Source: Hymenobacter latericoloratus (GTDB taxonomy: Bacteria > Bacteroidota > Bacteroidia > Cytophagales > Hymenobacteraceae). From it: a stretch of 64,000 nt of DNA. The DNA is taken from NCBI RefSeq assembly GCF_014199535.1, contig NZ_JACHNV010000002.1, forward strand, positions 1,100,962 to 1,164,961, written 5' to 3'. A program made the position numbers and the translations under genes. Shown here one piece after another: positions 17,591 to 27,855 of the stretch (within the stretch, counting starts at the first letter, position 1; each line of letters starts with the position of its first letter). The notes under the pieces were generated by a model. The model was given only the letters and a program-made list of their open reading frames with translations. It searched no databases and was not told the origin of the DNA.

Positions 17591-20500
17591 ATGGCATCAG
17601 CTAAGACGCCCAGAAACAACCGCCCGGCTCCTGCCGCTCCGGATACGTTTGAAGAAGCAACCCTGGAAACTGCCGCCGATAACGACGGCGCTACCTCGTT
17701 GCCACAGACCAACAACTATACCCGCAAACGGGGTACGGCCAGCACTGCCGGCTACAGCACCCAGGATCCGGACTATATTAACGATCAGCTGAACCGGGTG
17801 CTCTACGCTCTCGACGCCTTTAAGAAGGGGGACGTATCGGTGCGCCTGACCAAGCAGGACGATGACATCTTCGCCGAGATAGCCGAGGCCTACAACTCCA
17901 TGGTGGAGATGATTGGCGGGGTAGGGGGCGAGGTGTCGCGCATCTCGAAAGTGGCCGGGGTAGAGGGTAACCTCAAAGCCCGTGCCTCCGCCGACAATGC
18001 CGCCGGTTTCTGGCGCGACATGATCAACAACATCAACGGCTTGGTAGATAGCATTGCCGTACCGGTGTTGGAGGTAGGCAAGGTCCTCAAGAACATCAGC
18101 AAAGGCAACCTGGACGAAACCTTCCAGATTCCGGTGTCGGGCGACTTCAAGGTGATGGCCGAAACCATCAACAAGACCATCGACAACCTCAACCTGTTCG
18201 CCGGCGAGGTAACCCGCGTGGCGCAAGAAGTAGGCACCGAAGGTAAGTTGGGCGGCCAGGCGAGCGTGCCGAACGTGGGCGGTATCTGGAAAGAACTAAC
18301 GGACAACGTGAACTACATGGCCTCGAACCTGACCTCTCAGGTGCGGGACATTGCCAACGTAGCCACCGCCGTAGCCCGCGGCGACCTAAGCCAGAAAATT
18401 ACGGTGGACGTAAAGGGCGAGCTGCTGCAACTAAAGCAGAACCTGAACCAGATGGTGGACTCCCTGAACCTGTTCGCCGGCGAGGTAACCCGCGTGGCCC
18501 AGGAGGTAGGTACCGAAGGTAAGCTCGGCGGCCAAGCCAGTGTGCCGAACGTAGGCGGCGTGTGGAAGCAGCTGACGGATAACGTAAACACGATGGCCTC
18601 GAACCTGACCTTGCAGGTACGCGACATTGCCAACGTAGCCACCGCCGTAGCGAAAGGCGACCTGACCCAGAAAATCACCGTGGATGTAAAGGGCGAGCTG
18701 CTGCAGCTGAAGCAGAACCTGAACCAGATGGTGGACTCGCTCAACCTCTTCGCCGGGGAGGTAACCCGCGTGGCCCAGGAAGTAGGTACGGAAGGCCGCC
18801 TGGGCGGCCAGGCCGTGGTACCGAATGTGGCCGGCGTATGGAAGGAGCTGACCGACAACGTAAACTACATGGCCTCGAACCTGACCCTGCAGGTGCGAGA
18901 CATTGCCAACGTAGCTACCGCCGTAGCCAAAGGCGACCTAAGCCAGAAGATTACGGTGGATGTAAAGGGCGAGCTGCTGCAGCTGAAGCAGAACCTCAAC
19001 CAGATGGTAGACTCCCTGAACCTGTTCGCCGGCGAGGTAACCCGTGTGGCGCTTGAAGTAGGTACCGAGGGTAAGCTGGGCGGCCAGGCGAGCGTGCCGA
19101 ACGTGGCTGGTGTGTGGAAAGAGCTGACGGACAACGTAAACTACATGGCCTCGAACCTGACGCTTCAGGTACGCGACATTGCCAACGTAGCTACCGCCGT
19201 AGCCCGCGGCGACTTGTCGCAAAAAATGACCGTAGATGTGAAGGGAGAAATCCTGGAGCTGAAGAACATCCTCAACCAGATGGTGGACTCGCTCAACATC
19301 TTCGGTGACGAAGTAACCCGCGTAGCCCGCGAAGTAGGTACGGAAGGGAAGCTGGGCGGCCAGGCCAACGTGCCCCGCGTAGGGGGTACTTGGAAAGAGC
19401 TGACGGACAACGTAAACACGATGGCCTCGAACCTGACGCTGCAGGTACGCGACATTGCCAACGTGGCCACGGCCGTAGCAAAAGGTGACCTGACCCAGAA
19501 AATGACGGTGGATGTAAAAGGCGAGATTCTCGACCTGAAGAACATCCTCAATCAGATGGTGGACTCGCTCAACATCTTTGCTGGCGAGGTAACCCGCGTA
19601 GCCCGCGAGGTAGGTACCGAAGGTATTCTGGGCGGCCAGGCCAATGTGCCGAGCGTTTCGGGTACCTGGAAAGACCTCACCGACAACGTAAATACGATGG
19701 CCTCGAACCTGACCTCTCAGGTGCGGGACATTGCCAACGTAGCCACGGCCGTAGCCCGCGGCGACCTAAGCCAGAAGGTGACGGTAAACGTACGCGGCGA
19801 GCTGTTGCAGCTGAAAGAGAACTTGAACCAGATGGTGGACTCGCTGAACACGTTCGGCGACGAAGTGACCCGCGTGGCCCGCGAAGTAGGCACGGAAGGC
19901 CGCCTTGGCGGTCAGGCCGTGGTGCCCAATGTGCGCGGTACCTGGAAAGACCTGACGGACAACGTAAATACCATGGCCGCCTCGCTCACGAGCCAGGTGC
20001 GCGACATCGCCAACGTAACCTCCGCCGTAGCCCGCGGCGACCTGAGCCAGAAAGTATCGGTAGATGTTAAAGGCGAGCTGCTCGACCTCAAGGACAACAT
20101 CAACGTGATGGTGGACTCCCTGAACGTGTTTGCGGGCGAGGTAACCCGCGTGGCCCTGGAAGTAGGTACGGAAGGCCGCCTCGGTGGCCAAGCCAACGTA
20201 CCCAGCGTGAGCGGGGTGTGGAAAGAGCTGACCGACCGGGTAAACACCATGGCCTCCAACCTCACCACGCAGGTACGCGGTATCGTGAAGGTAGTAACGG
20301 CTGTATCGCAGGGCGACTTGACTCAGAAGCTGACCCTGGACGCTAAGGGTGAGGTAGCCGACCTGGCCGAAACCATCAACCGAATGGTGGACGACCTGAA
20401 CCGTCTGGCTTCGGAAGTTAGCCGCGTGGCTCGCGTAGCGGGTGGCGAAGGCAAGCTGACCGAGCGCGCCACGGTAACCGACGTGTCGGGCTCCTGGAAA

Positions 20501-21961
20501 GAACTGGTGGACACCCTGAATGCCCTGATCGAATCCATTGCCTCGCCGGTACTGGAAGTGTCGCGGGTAGTACGGGCCATTTCGGAAGGCGACCTGCAGC
20601 AGCAGGTAGAAATCGAAACCACCGGCGACATCCGCGCCATGGCCGACGCCTTGAACCTCGCCGTGGACAACCTCAACGAGCTGCTCGGCGAAATCAACGA
20701 GTCGTCGCAGATTGTAGGGGAGTCGTCGGAGGAAATGGTGGTGAAAGGGCAGGAGATGAGCCGAGTAACCGTTGACGTGGCCCTGGCCATGCAGCAGATG
20801 GCCGAAGGCGCTCAGAACCAGGCTCTCAAGACCGACCAGGCCTTTAAGCTGATCGAGGAAATTATGCAGGCGACCAAGGAAACGGCCGGTAAAGCCGACG
20901 TGGGTATCAAAGCCGCTATCCTTGGGGAGCAAACCTCGCAGCTGGGTCTGAAGACGGTAGCGGAAGTGGTGAAAAACATGGAGGAAATTAGCTCGGCTGC
21001 CGCCCAGACCTCCAAAACCATTGAAGTACTAAGCACTCGTTCCCAGGAAATCAGCAAGTCGCTGGGCGTTATCACCGACATTGCCTCCCAGACCAACCTG
21101 CTGGCTCTGAACGCCGCCATCGAAGCGGCCCGCGCCGGGGAAGCCGGTCGTGGTTTCGCGGTAGTAGCCGAAGAAATCCGCAAGCTGGCCGAAGGCTCCC
21201 GCAAGTCGGCCAGTGAAATTGCTACCCTGGTTGAGGACGTTAAGAAGGATACGACCTCGGCGGCCACGGCTATCAGCACCATGGAAGGCCGGGTACTCAA
21301 AGGCAAGAACGCCACGTTCGAAGCCAGCTCGGCCTTTAAAAACATTGCCACCAGCAGCGGCGAAACCCTCCGCACTTCCCGCGACATTCTCACGGCCACC
21401 GAAGTACAGAAGACATCGATTGGTGACGTAGTAAAGTATGTGGAAGAGGTGGTAGCCATTGCCGAGCAAACGGCCTCCGGTACTCAGCAGGTAGCCAGCA
21501 CCGCCAAACAGCTTTCCACGAGTATGCAGGAGCTGACGACCAGCAGCCAGAAACTGACTGACATTGCCGATGACCTGCAGCTGGGCCTCTCGGCCTTCCA
21601 GCTCATGGAAGACCTGGAGGCAGAGCCTGAGCCCGAACCGGAGCCTATCCGTCGGCGTTCGATGCTACGCCGGGCAACCGCACCAGCTCCAACAGCAGTT
21701 CCCGCTGCGCGCCGCCCCAACCGGCGCGCAGCTGCGGCCCCCGCAGAGGCTCCGGCGGCCCCCGCCCGCAAAACGGCACGTCGGGTTCCTCCGTCCTCTT
21801 CTCTCACAACCGCCGAGGAAAACGGCAATACCACCGAACAGCCTACGACGGTTGCTCCTGCCCCCGCTCGCGCGCAGCGCAAAGAAGGAAGCAAAAAGAC
21901 TTCATCGGCCGATGCCCCTGCTCCGTCCAAAACCCGGACTGGTAAAGGGAAAACCAAGTAA
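17591..21961 (+). CDS. Soluble poly-HAMP methyl-accepting chemotaxis protein
   Basis: A 1456-aa receptor with no signal peptide or membrane segment, so it is cytoplasmic. The N-terminal 60 residues are Ala/Pro/Thr-rich. Then come tandem HAMP-type modules (about residues 75-1040). Eight nearly identical 92-residue units carry EVTRVA-EVGTEG-LGGQA, LTDNVN-MASNLT and [15 protein letters not shown]. The signalling domain at about 1080-1340 has the receptor tip [22 protein letters not shown], which binds CheA and CheW. The tail is Pro/Ala/Lys-rich with several Glu-Pro pairs. No ligand-binding domain is recognisable. It is the first gene of an operon with cheW, a CheY-like gene, cheB, cheA and cheC. 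Confidence 0.93.
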   Translation: MASAKTPRNNRPAPAAPDTFEEATLETAADNDGATSLPQTNNYTRKRGTASTAGYSTQDPDYINDQLNRVLYALDAFKKGDVSVRLTKQDDDIFAEIAEAYNSMVEMIGGVGGEVSRISKVAGVEGNLKARASADNAAGFWRDMINNINGLVDSIAVPVLEVGKVLKNISKGNLDETFQIPVSGDFKVMAETINKTIDNLNLFAGEVTRVAQEVGTEGKLGGQASVPNVGGIWKELTDNVNYMASNLTSQVRDIANVATAVARGDLSQKITVDVKGELLQLKQNLNQMVDSLNLFAGEVTRVAQEVGTEGKLGGQASVPNVGGVWKQLTDNVNTMASNLTLQVRDIANVATAVAKGDLTQKITVDVKGELLQLKQNLNQMVDSLNLFAGEVTRVAQEVGTEGRLGGQAVVPNVAGVWKELTDNVNYMASNLTLQVRDIANVATAVAKGDLSQKITVDVKGELLQLKQNLNQMVDSLNLFAGEVTRVALEVGTEGKLGGQASVPNVAGVWKELTDNVNYMASNLTLQVRDIANVATAVARGDLSQKMTVDVKGEILELKNILNQMVDSLNIFGDEVTRVAREVGTEGKLGGQANVPRVGGTWKELTDNVNTMASNLTLQVRDIANVATAVAKGDLTQKMTVDVKGEILDLKNILNQMVDSLNIFAGEVTRVAREVGTEGILGGQANVPSVSGTWKDLTDNVNTMASNLTSQVRDIANVATAVARGDLSQKVTVNVRGELLQLKENLNQMVDSLNTFGDEVTRVAREVGTEGRLGGQAVVPNVRGTWKDLTDNVNTMAASLTSQVRDIANVTSAVARGDLSQKVSVDVKGELLDLKDNINVMVDSLNVFAGEVTRVALEVGTEGRLGGQANVPSVSGVWKELTDRVNTMASNLTTQVRGIVKVVTAVSQGDLTQKLTLDAKGEVADLAETINRMVDDLNRLASEVSRVARVAGGEGKLTERATVTDVSGSWKELVDTLNALIESIASPVLEVSRVVRAISEGDLQQQVEIETTGDIRAMADALNLAVDNLNELLGEINESSQIVGESSEEMVVKGQEMSRVTVDVALAMQQMAEGAQNQALKTDQAFKLIEEIMQATKETAGKADVGIKAAILGEQTSQLGLKTVAEVVKNMEEISSAAAQTSKTIEVLSTRSQEISKSLGVITDIASQTNLLALNAAIEAARAGEAGRGFAVVAEEIRKLAEGSRKSASEIATLVEDVKKDTTSAATAISTMEGRVLKGKNATFEASSAFKNIATSSGETLRTSRDILTATEVQKTSIGDVVKYVEEVVAIAEQTASGTQQVASTAKQLSTSMQELTTSSQKLTDIADDLQLGLSAFQLMEDLEAEPEPEPEPIRRRSMLRRATAPAPTAVPAARRPNRRAAAAPAEAPAAPARKTARRVPPSSSLTTAEENGNTTEQPTTVAPAPARAQRKEGSKKTSSADAPAPSKTRTGKGKTK
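18191..20398 (+). repeat. 276-bp tandem repeat array inside the receptor gene (8 units)
   Basis: Units start at 18191, 18467, 18743, 19019, 19295, 19571, 19847 and 20123, each exactly 276 bp (92 codons). They are highly similar at the DNA level, often identical over tens of bases. A degenerate ninth unit follows at 20399, and degenerate HAMP sequence precedes the array. Identity is highest in units 1-4, which suggests recent duplication or gene conversion. Confidence 0.93.
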
Positions 21962-21981
21962 GTATTCATTCTAACCGCACC

Positions 21982-22007
21982 CCGGCCGCTATAGCTATAG
22001 CGGCCGG
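21982..22007. promoter_or_regulatory. Perfect 26-bp palindrome upstream of cheW
   Basis: A perfect dyad with no spacer, ccggccgctatag / ctatagcggccgg, sits 20 bp after the receptor stop. It overlaps a ggagg sequence (22006-22010) that could serve as a ribosome-binding site. In RNA it would form a hairpin next to or over that site; as DNA it could be an operator. No T-run follows. Confidence 0.7.
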
Positions 22008-22030
22008 AGGTGACGACTAGTAGCTCAGGC

Positions 22031-22558
22031 ATGCCTGATTCAGAGAAAAACGTCAAACAGGACCCCATCATTCAGCTGATTGTATTCCGGCTGGGAGATG
22101 AGGAATATGGAATCCGCATCGAGCAAGTGAAAGAGGTAACAATTACCCCCGAAATTGCCCGTATGCCCAAAACGCCGCCCTTTGTAAAGGGCATAGCGAA
22201 CCTGCGCGGCGATATTATTGCCATTGTTGATCTGGAGGAGCGGTTCCGCCTACGTCCGGCTAATGCCGAGCTTCCGGCCATGTCCTACACCATGGCGATT
22301 GAGGCCAAGGAGTACACCATTGGTATTATGGTGCGCGAAGTGCCTCAGCCGTTGTCAATTCCGGTATCCAGCATCGAGAAAGCCCCGGAGTTCATCCAAG
22401 ACATCAACATTCACGATAAATACATTGAGGGAATTGCCAAAGTTGAAGGCCGCATTGTGGTGGTCCTCGACATGCTGAAGCTGCTCACCCCCTCCGAAAT
22501 CATGCAGCTACAGCCTAAAGCGGAATCTTCCGCTGCCGGCAGCCGTACAAAGGCATAG
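22031..22558 (+). CDS. cheW: Chemotaxis adaptor CheW
   Basis: A 175-aa CheW-like SH3-type protein that couples the receptor to CheA. Motifs are IIQLIVFRLGDEEYGIRIEQV near the N-terminus, then VKGIANLRGDIIAIVDLEER in the middle, as in canonical CheW. A short N-terminal and C-terminal extension surrounds the core. I start at ATG 22031; a GTG at 22010 overlaps the ggagg and the palindrome and is less likely. Second gene of the chemosensory operon. Confidence 0.93.
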   Translation: MPDSEKNVKQDPIIQLIVFRLGDEEYGIRIEQVKEVTITPEIARMPKTPPFVKGIANLRGDIIAIVDLEERFRLRPANAELPAMSYTMAIEAKEYTIGIMVREVPQPLSIPVSSIEKAPEFIQDINIHDKYIEGIAKVEGRIVVVLDMLKLLTPSEIMQLQPKAESSAAGSRTKA

Positions 22559-22604
22559 TTCATTGTACCGTTCAGCTTTCTGTTTTCCCTCATTTTCCCT
22601 TTCC

Positions 22605-22997
22605 ATGAAAAACCGCATCCTCATCGTCGACGACTCCTTTTACATGCGCACGATGCTCAAGAACATGCTTACCGACGCCGGCTATGAGGTGGTGGGAGAA
22701 GCTGCAAATGGGCAGCAAGCGTTGGAAATGGCCGCCGCAACCCAACCTGATTTGATTACGCTGGATGTAATTCTGCCCGACAATACCGGGCTGGACGTGT
22801 TAAAAGGCATCCGTCAGGAACAGCCCGAGGTGAAAGTTGTGATGTGCTCAGCAGTCGGGCAGGAAGTTATTGTCAATGAAGCCCTTGAAAGCGGGGCTAC
22901 GGCGTATATCGTAAAGCCCTTTTCGGAGGAAAAGGTGCTGGAAATAGTGGGTAGTGCCCTTCAGGAGTCATCTGCTTCTGCCCCTGAGCAGGAGTAA
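22605..22997 (+). CDS. CheY-like single-domain response regulator
   Basis: A 130-aa receiver domain. The acidic pair is in LIVDDSFYMR, the phospho-acceptor Asp is in DLITLDVILPDNTG and the conserved Lys is in YIVKPF. There is no output domain. It is the probable phosphoryl target of CheA and the substrate of the CheC-like protein encoded downstream. The start is the ATG at 22605; an upstream in-frame start would add a non-conserved leader. Which motility or output machine it controls cannot be told from the window. Confidence 0.94.
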   Translation: MKNRILIVDDSFYMRTMLKNMLTDAGYEVVGEAANGQQALEMAAATQPDLITLDVILPDNTGLDVLKGIRQEQPEVKVVMCSAVGQEVIVNEALESGATAYIVKPFSEEKVLEIVGSALQESSASAPEQE

Positions 22998-23053
22998 CAA
23001 CTGACCTTCCGGTACGGTAGCTTTTTGCTTGCTTCCAGTAGTTCCTTTTTCCC

Positions 23054-24145
23054 GTGTCCTTCACAACTGATTCTTTCACTATACTGCTTGGCAACCTGCC
23101 CACTAGTGTGCGCACGGAGCTTACGCGGCTACTACACACCGATCCGGAACTGGAAGTGGTGGGCACGGCTGTGACTGCCAGCGAACTGCGGACGGCAGCC
23201 CGCCGTTTGCAGCCAGGCGTGGTGTTAGTAGGGGAAGATCAGTTGTTAGGGCTAGAGCAACTCCAACGATATTTTCCGGTGCCCGTGCTACTCTACAGCA
23301 TGCGGCCTCCCTTGCCGGCTATGTTGCGCGAAGTAGCCCGCATGGGAGTATATGATTACATCCCGCACCTGCCAGTAAATCCTGCTGAACTTCCTGAATG
23401 GCGGAATAATGTCCGGCGTAAGCTGCTGGCGGCAAAACCCCGGCTTGCCTCAGTAGTTGAGCCAGAACGAGTCGTTTTCGAACGCCACCCTGCCGCACCC
23501 TTGCCCCCGCGCGGGGTAGTAGTGATTGGGGGTTCGACTGGTGGTGCGCCTGCGGTAGAAGCCGTGCTTCGCGGCCTTCCGCCTGATTTTCCCTGGGCTG
23601 TACTGGTGGCAGTGCACCTCCCCGAACTATTTACGGATACGCTCGTCGAGCGCCTGCGTCGGGCTTCAGCCTTGCCCGTGACTGCCGCCAGCAGCGGACT
23701 CCTGCTGAAGGCCGGGCACGTTCTTGTGGCTCCTGGCGGCCGCAACCTAGTCGTGCGCACCGTAACGGACAGCCCCTGGGTAGGCTGGCAGACTGATTTC
23801 GTAAGTGAAACCAGCCTCGATGTGCCTTCCGTAGATGTATTGATGCACTCGGCTGCCCGCGTAGTAGGCCGCAACATCCTGGGCGTTGTGCTAACTGGGT
23901 TTGGGCAGGATGGAACAGCAGGCGCACGTTACATTCGACAGCAGGAGGGGGTAGTAATAGCCCAGGACGAAGCGACGTCGGCGGTATTTGGGATGCCCAA
24001 AGCGGTTATTGATGCTGGTTTGGCCAGCGCGGTTCTGCCACTATCAGCCATTGCTGATTTCGTCGTGCGCTATGTACACACCACAGGACCGGCTACCCGC
24101 GCTAGCCGTTTCTCGGCGCTCTCTCAACCTGTGCAAGCACGATGA
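23054..24145 (+). CDS. cheB: Protein-glutamate methylesterase CheB with degenerate receiver
   Basis: A 363-aa protein beginning with GTG. The C-terminal methylesterase domain is intact: S161 in GGSTGG, H188 in AVHLPE and D286 in GFGQDG form the catalytic triad, and PSVDVLMHSAA is family-typical. The N-terminal 120 residues have receiver-like alternation, but the acidic pair is missing (ILLGNLPTS). The phospho-acceptor position reads VVLVGEDQL with Gly in place of Asp. Activation by CheA phosphorylation is therefore unlikely. The stop overlaps the cheA start (ATGA). No cheR is present nearby. Confidence 0.92.
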   Translation: MSFTTDSFTILLGNLPTSVRTELTRLLHTDPELEVVGTAVTASELRTAARRLQPGVVLVGEDQLLGLEQLQRYFPVPVLLYSMRPPLPAMLREVARMGVYDYIPHLPVNPAELPEWRNNVRRKLLAAKPRLASVVEPERVVFERHPAAPLPPRGVVVIGGSTGGAPAVEAVLRGLPPDFPWAVLVAVHLPELFTDTLVERLRRASALPVTAASSGLLLKAGHVLVAPGGRNLVVRTVTDSPWVGWQTDFVSETSLDVPSVDVLMHSAARVVGRNILGVVLTGFGQDGTAGARYIRQQEGVVIAQDEATSAVFGMPKAVIDAGLASAVLPLSAIADFVVRYVHTTGPATRASRFSALSQPVQAR

Positions 24146-25773
24146 AGTCAAGAGAGCAGGAGTACCGCGAGATTTTCATGGCTGAGGCGTTGGAGTACTA
24201 CGACGCCATGAGCCGCCACATCAGTGAGCTGGAACGCAACCCCTCCGACGAGCCGGCGCTCAATGAGCTGTTCCGGCTCATGCACAACCTCAAGTCCAAT
24301 GCCCGCGCCATGGGCTTCAACGGTATTGGGGAGGTAGCCCACCACATGGAAACCATTTTCGGGCTGATTCGCAGTCGGGAAATGGCTTTTACCGGTTACG
24401 TGGTGCCGGTGCTGTTCACGGGCATTGACACCATCGGGGAAATGGTGCGCGCAGTTGGTGCCGGAGAAGACTTGCCCGAAGTAGAGCAGCTGCTGGAAAA
24501 CCTGGACCGGCTGGTACGGGGCGAGGAGCCGATTCTGAATGCGGATTCAGATGATGACGAAGATGCCAGCCGGAAGCTGGAGTTGTCGGATTTGGTGTAC
24601 ATTCAGATCCGTAAGCTGGACCACTTGCTGAACTTGGTGGGGGAGCTGACCATTGACCGGGACCGGGTGCTTACTCTCAGTCAGGAAATTGGAAATCCGG
24701 CCCTGGCGGCTGCCGCCGCCCATCTTTCCCGCATAGCCGATGAGCTGCAGTACAGCGTGATGGACGCACGTCTGGTTGGCGTCGGCTCGTTGTTCAGCAA
24801 GTTCCCGCGGGTAGTGCGCGACGTAGCCACCACGGAGAAAAAAGACGTGGAGCTGACTATCGTCGGGGAAGACATTCAGATTGACCGCAACATCCTGCAG
24901 ATCATTGCCGATGCATTGCTGCACTTGGTGCGCAACGCCATCGGCCACGGCCTGGAAACGCCGGAGGAGCGCGTCGCGGCCGGAAAAACTGCCCAGGGTC
25001 ACCTAACGCTGTCGGCTCAGGCGGAGCGGGACGATGTACTAATTCAGGTGCGCGACGACGGCCGCGGAATCAATGTGAACAGTGTGCGGCGCAAAGCCGT
25101 GGAGCGCGGGCTCGTGTCGGCCGAAGCTGCCGCTCACCTCGACGAAGATGCGGTGCGTAGTTTCCTTTTCGAGCCGGGTTTTTCCATGGCCCAGGAGGTA
25201 ACCGAAATTTCGGGCCGCGGTGTGGGGCTGGACGTAGTAAAAATAGCCATCGACTCGTTGGGTGGTCAGTTGCGCGTAGAGTCAGTGCTGGGAGAGGGCA
25301 CCACCTTCACGCTGGTGCTTCCTACCTCCATTGCCGTGAAGGGCGCTCTGCTGTTCCAGCTTGATCAGCGCAACTACGCTATTCCGCTCATGCACACGGA
25401 CTCGGTAGTGTCGTTGCTGCCCGAAAATTTCAACGTGGTGGGCGGAGTGCTGCTCACCCGGGTGCAAGACGAGAACGTGCCGGTAGTGTCCTTGCGCCGG
25501 CTGCTGCACAACGGCGACGGGCCCCTGCCGGCCGCCACCAAAGCAGACCTGAGCGGCCGGCAGGACATCATCATCGTTAACTACAACAACCGTCGGCTTG
25601 GGCTCATTGTCGACCGGTTTTTGCGCCAGCAGGATATTGTGGTGAAACCCATGAGTAAGCCGCTGGATACCATTGACTTGTTTGGCGGCGTTACCCTGCT
25701 GGGTAGCGGGCAGGTGTGCCTCGTGCTTGATGTGCCCGCACTCACCCGACTATTCTTGGCCAAACGACCGTAA
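24142..25773 (+). CDS. cheA: Chemotaxis histidine kinase CheA (short, without P2 domain)
   Basis: A 543-aa kinase. The P1 phosphotransfer domain (about 1-110) has H48 in LMHNLKSNARAMGF. An acidic linker DSDDDED follows where P2 (response-regulator docking) would be, so P2 is absent. Then come the P3 dimerisation helices (ELSDLVYIQIRKLDHLLNLVGEL), the P4 ATPase with the N-box HLVRNAIGHGLE and the G-box GRGVGLDVVK, and the C-terminal CheW-like P5. The gene overlaps cheB by 4 bp, so translation is probably coupled. It should phosphorylate the CheY-like protein of this operon. Confidence 0.95.
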   Translation: MKSREQEYREIFMAEALEYYDAMSRHISELERNPSDEPALNELFRLMHNLKSNARAMGFNGIGEVAHHMETIFGLIRSREMAFTGYVVPVLFTGIDTIGEMVRAVGAGEDLPEVEQLLENLDRLVRGEEPILNADSDDDEDASRKLELSDLVYIQIRKLDHLLNLVGELTIDRDRVLTLSQEIGNPALAAAAAHLSRIADELQYSVMDARLVGVGSLFSKFPRVVRDVATTEKKDVELTIVGEDIQIDRNILQIIADALLHLVRNAIGHGLETPEERVAAGKTAQGHLTLSAQAERDDVLIQVRDDGRGINVNSVRRKAVERGLVSAEAAAHLDEDAVRSFLFEPGFSMAQEVTEISGRGVGLDVVKIAIDSLGGQLRVESVLGEGTTFTLVLPTSIAVKGALLFQLDQRNYAIPLMHTDSVVSLLPENFNVVGGVLLTRVQDENVPVVSLRRLLHNGDGPLPAATKADLSGRQDIIIVNYNNRRLGLIVDRFLRQQDIVVKPMSKPLDTIDLFGGVTLLGSGQVCLVLDVPALTRLFLAKRP

Positions 25774-25791
25774 CTCACGTATTGCAGACCT

Positions 25792-26472
25792 GTGGCGGAC
25801 GACAGTAGCCGGAAGCCCTTTCAATTGATTCCTATGGATTTGCACATGACGGAACTGGAGCGGGATATCATCCGCGAAATCCTGAATATCGGCTTGGCTC
25901 GCGCTGCCGATTCATTCGCGGTTGTCGCCCAGGAGAAGGTGTTGCTGGAAGTGCCTAACCTCGATATTGTATCGGGGAAAACCATTCTGGATAAGGTGCG
26001 CGACCTGCAGGCTGGCCACGTTATTATTCAATCCGATATCCGGGGCGAGTTTAACGGTACCACGCTCATGTTTTTCTCGGGCCAGCACGTGCAGCGACTC
26101 TCGCGGGTGTGCCTGCGCATGAACACCTCCGACTCCACAAGCATCGACGAGATGCAGGAGTCTCTGTTACTGGAAATCAGCAACATCATTACGGGGGCCC
26201 TGGTTACGCAGCTTGCCAACATTTTGAAAGCCAGTATTTACGGTGCTCCGCCTACGCATCCGCGCGGGGATATGGCTAACTCGCTGAATAGCCTGCTGTT
26301 AGACCGACCCATGGTGCAGCCGCTGATTTTCTCGGTTATTACCCAGTTCTCCGATAAGGATAACTCCGTAGAGCTACCCCTGATGATTTTCTTCGACCGG
26401 GATACGTTTGAGAAAATCCTTGAAATCATCCGGACCTACGATTTCATGGGCGGGCAGCAATCTGGCGCATAG
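25792..26472 (+). CDS. cheC: CheC/CheX-family CheY-phosphate phosphatase
   Basis: A 226-aa protein. Two copies of the phosphatase signature E-x-x-N are visible: one in IIREILNIGLARAADSFA (about residues 25-45), and one in LLLEISNIITGALVTQLA (about 125-145). This spacing matches CheC. CheC proteins hydrolyse CheY phosphate and often act with CheD, which is not in the window. The start is a GTG at 25792; a downstream ATG at 25834 is an alternative that would remove 14 residues. Last gene of the operon, 18 bp after cheA. Confidence 0.85.
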   Translation: MADDSSRKPFQLIPMDLHMTELERDIIREILNIGLARAADSFAVVAQEKVLLEVPNLDIVSGKTILDKVRDLQAGHVIIQSDIRGEFNGTTLMFFSGQHVQRLSRVCLRMNTSDSTSIDEMQESLLLEISNIITGALVTQLANILKASIYGAPPTHPRGDMANSLNSLLLDRPMVQPLIFSVITQFSDKDNSVELPLMIFFDRDTFEKILEIIRTYDFMGGQQSGA

Positions 26473-26610
26473 AGAATTTTCCGTCCGGATCAGGCGCGGC
26501 CAGTGCGGCTCCCAATACCAGTTACCACGCTTCTAAGGCGGTAGTAGCTGGGCGCGGGGGCCGCCGCCGTTATAGCGCCTGCCCGTACATGCACTTTAAC
26601 TTTTTCGTTT

Positions 26611-27702
26611 ATGGCTGACTCTGCGTCTTTGCTACATCAAAAGCTTGCCAACTTCGACCCCAACGCCCTCGGCGACACCGCCGGAGGTATCTATGGTCTG
26701 CCCTTCACCCCAGAAGAAGCTCAGGTGGTGATTGTACCTGTGCCCTGGGAAGTAACGGTGTCCTACCGGGCCGGCACTGCCGAAGGCCCGGAAGCTATCC
26801 GGGCAGCTTCCCTGCAAGTTGACTTATATGACCCAGACTTGCCGGATGCCTGGAAAATGGGGCTGGCCATGGAAGAGGCCGACGAGAAAATTGCGGCCGA
26901 GAGCCTGGAGCTGCGCCCTACTGCTGAGAGCTACATTGGCTGGCTGGAGGAAGGGGAGCCCGAGGCTACCCACGGCACCTTCTCTGCGGTACCGGCCCGT
27001 GTGAATGAGCGGGGCCAGGCCCTGCTGGAGTGGCTAAAGCACAAGACCGGCGCTCTGCTTGATGCCGGCAAGGGGGTAGTAGTGCTGGGTGGCGACCATA
27101 GCACGCCGCTGGGCTACCTCCATGCGCTGGCAGAACGCCACCAGGAATTCGGGATACTGCAGATTGATGCCCACTGCGACCTGCGCCCGGCTTACGAAGG
27201 CTTCGAGTTTTCGCACGCCTCCATCATGTACAATGCCCTAAAGCTGCCCCAGGTGAAGAAACTGGTGCAGGTTGGTATCCGGGACTACTGCCAACAGGAG
27301 GCCGAATTTATCGACCAGAGCAACGGCCGCGTAGCCTTGTTTGCCGACCGGTTCCTGCAGGCGGAAATGCTGGGCGGTAAATCCTGGAAAAAGGAATGCA
27401 AGAAAATTATTGCCCAGTTGCCCGACAAGGTGTACCTGAGCTTCGACATCGACGGGCTGGACCCCAAGCTGTGCCCCGGCACCGGCACGCCCGTACCCGG
27501 CGGGCTGGAGTTTGAGCAGGCGCTGTACCTGATTCGGATGGTGGTGCGCTCGGGCCGCACCATCATCGGCTGCGACCTAAACGAAGTAGCCCCCGGCGAC
27601 ACGGAATGGAATGCCATTGTGGGCGCCCGGCTGCTGTACCACATGGCTAACTGGATGGGCGTGTCGCAGGGCCGTCTGAAGGCCCGGGCTACGGAGAAAT
27701 AA
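26611..27702 (+). CDS. Agmatinase/arginase-family ureohydrolase
   Basis: A 363-aa member of the Mn-dependent ureohydrolase superfamily, which hydrolyses guanidino groups to urea or formamide. The metal ligands are present in GGDHS, QIDAHCDL and SFDIDGLDP. The preceding SYRAG and GTAEGPEAIR segments are typical for agmatinase-type members. An insertion of about 50 residues rich in Glu sits before the core. Length and the FSHASIMYN motif match the Bacteroidota agmatinase-like group. The exact substrate (agmatine, arginine, formiminoglutamate) cannot be fixed. A perfect 23-bp terminator follows. Confidence 0.88.
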   Translation: MADSASLLHQKLANFDPNALGDTAGGIYGLPFTPEEAQVVIVPVPWEVTVSYRAGTAEGPEAIRAASLQVDLYDPDLPDAWKMGLAMEEADEKIAAESLELRPTAESYIGWLEEGEPEATHGTFSAVPARVNERGQALLEWLKHKTGALLDAGKGVVVLGGDHSTPLGYLHALAERHQEFGILQIDAHCDLRPAYEGFEFSHASIMYNALKLPQVKKLVQVGIRDYCQQEAEFIDQSNGRVALFADRFLQAEMLGGKSWKKECKKIIAQLPDKVYLSFDIDGLDPKLCPGTGTPVPGGLEFEQALYLIRMVVRSGRTIIGCDLNEVAPGDTEWNAIVGARLLYHMANWMGVSQGRLKARATEK

Positions 27703-27739
27703 AGCCCATCTGCGCCACTCACTCTTGCCCGTATGCGTG

Positions 27740-27790
27740 AAAAAGTGCGGCAAGTGGTTGAACGGATTCAACCACTTGCCGCACTTTTTT
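27740..27790 (+). terminator. Strong intrinsic terminator after the ureohydrolase gene
   Basis: A perfect 23-bp stem from 27740-27762 to 27767-27789 with a 4-nt loop (cgga), running straight into a T-run. The A-run at the base on the other strand would also allow it to work in reverse. Confidence 0.95.
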
Positions 27791-27855
27791 GTGCGCCATG
27801 CGTAAGGAACCCAACTCCCTTAATCTGTCTCTCACCTAAACCCCTACCTCGTCCA

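Noticed and set aside
18191..20398. Possible CRISPR or satellite array
   Set aside because: The repeats are 276 bp, contiguous, in frame and coding for HAMP modules, so they are part of the receptor gene.
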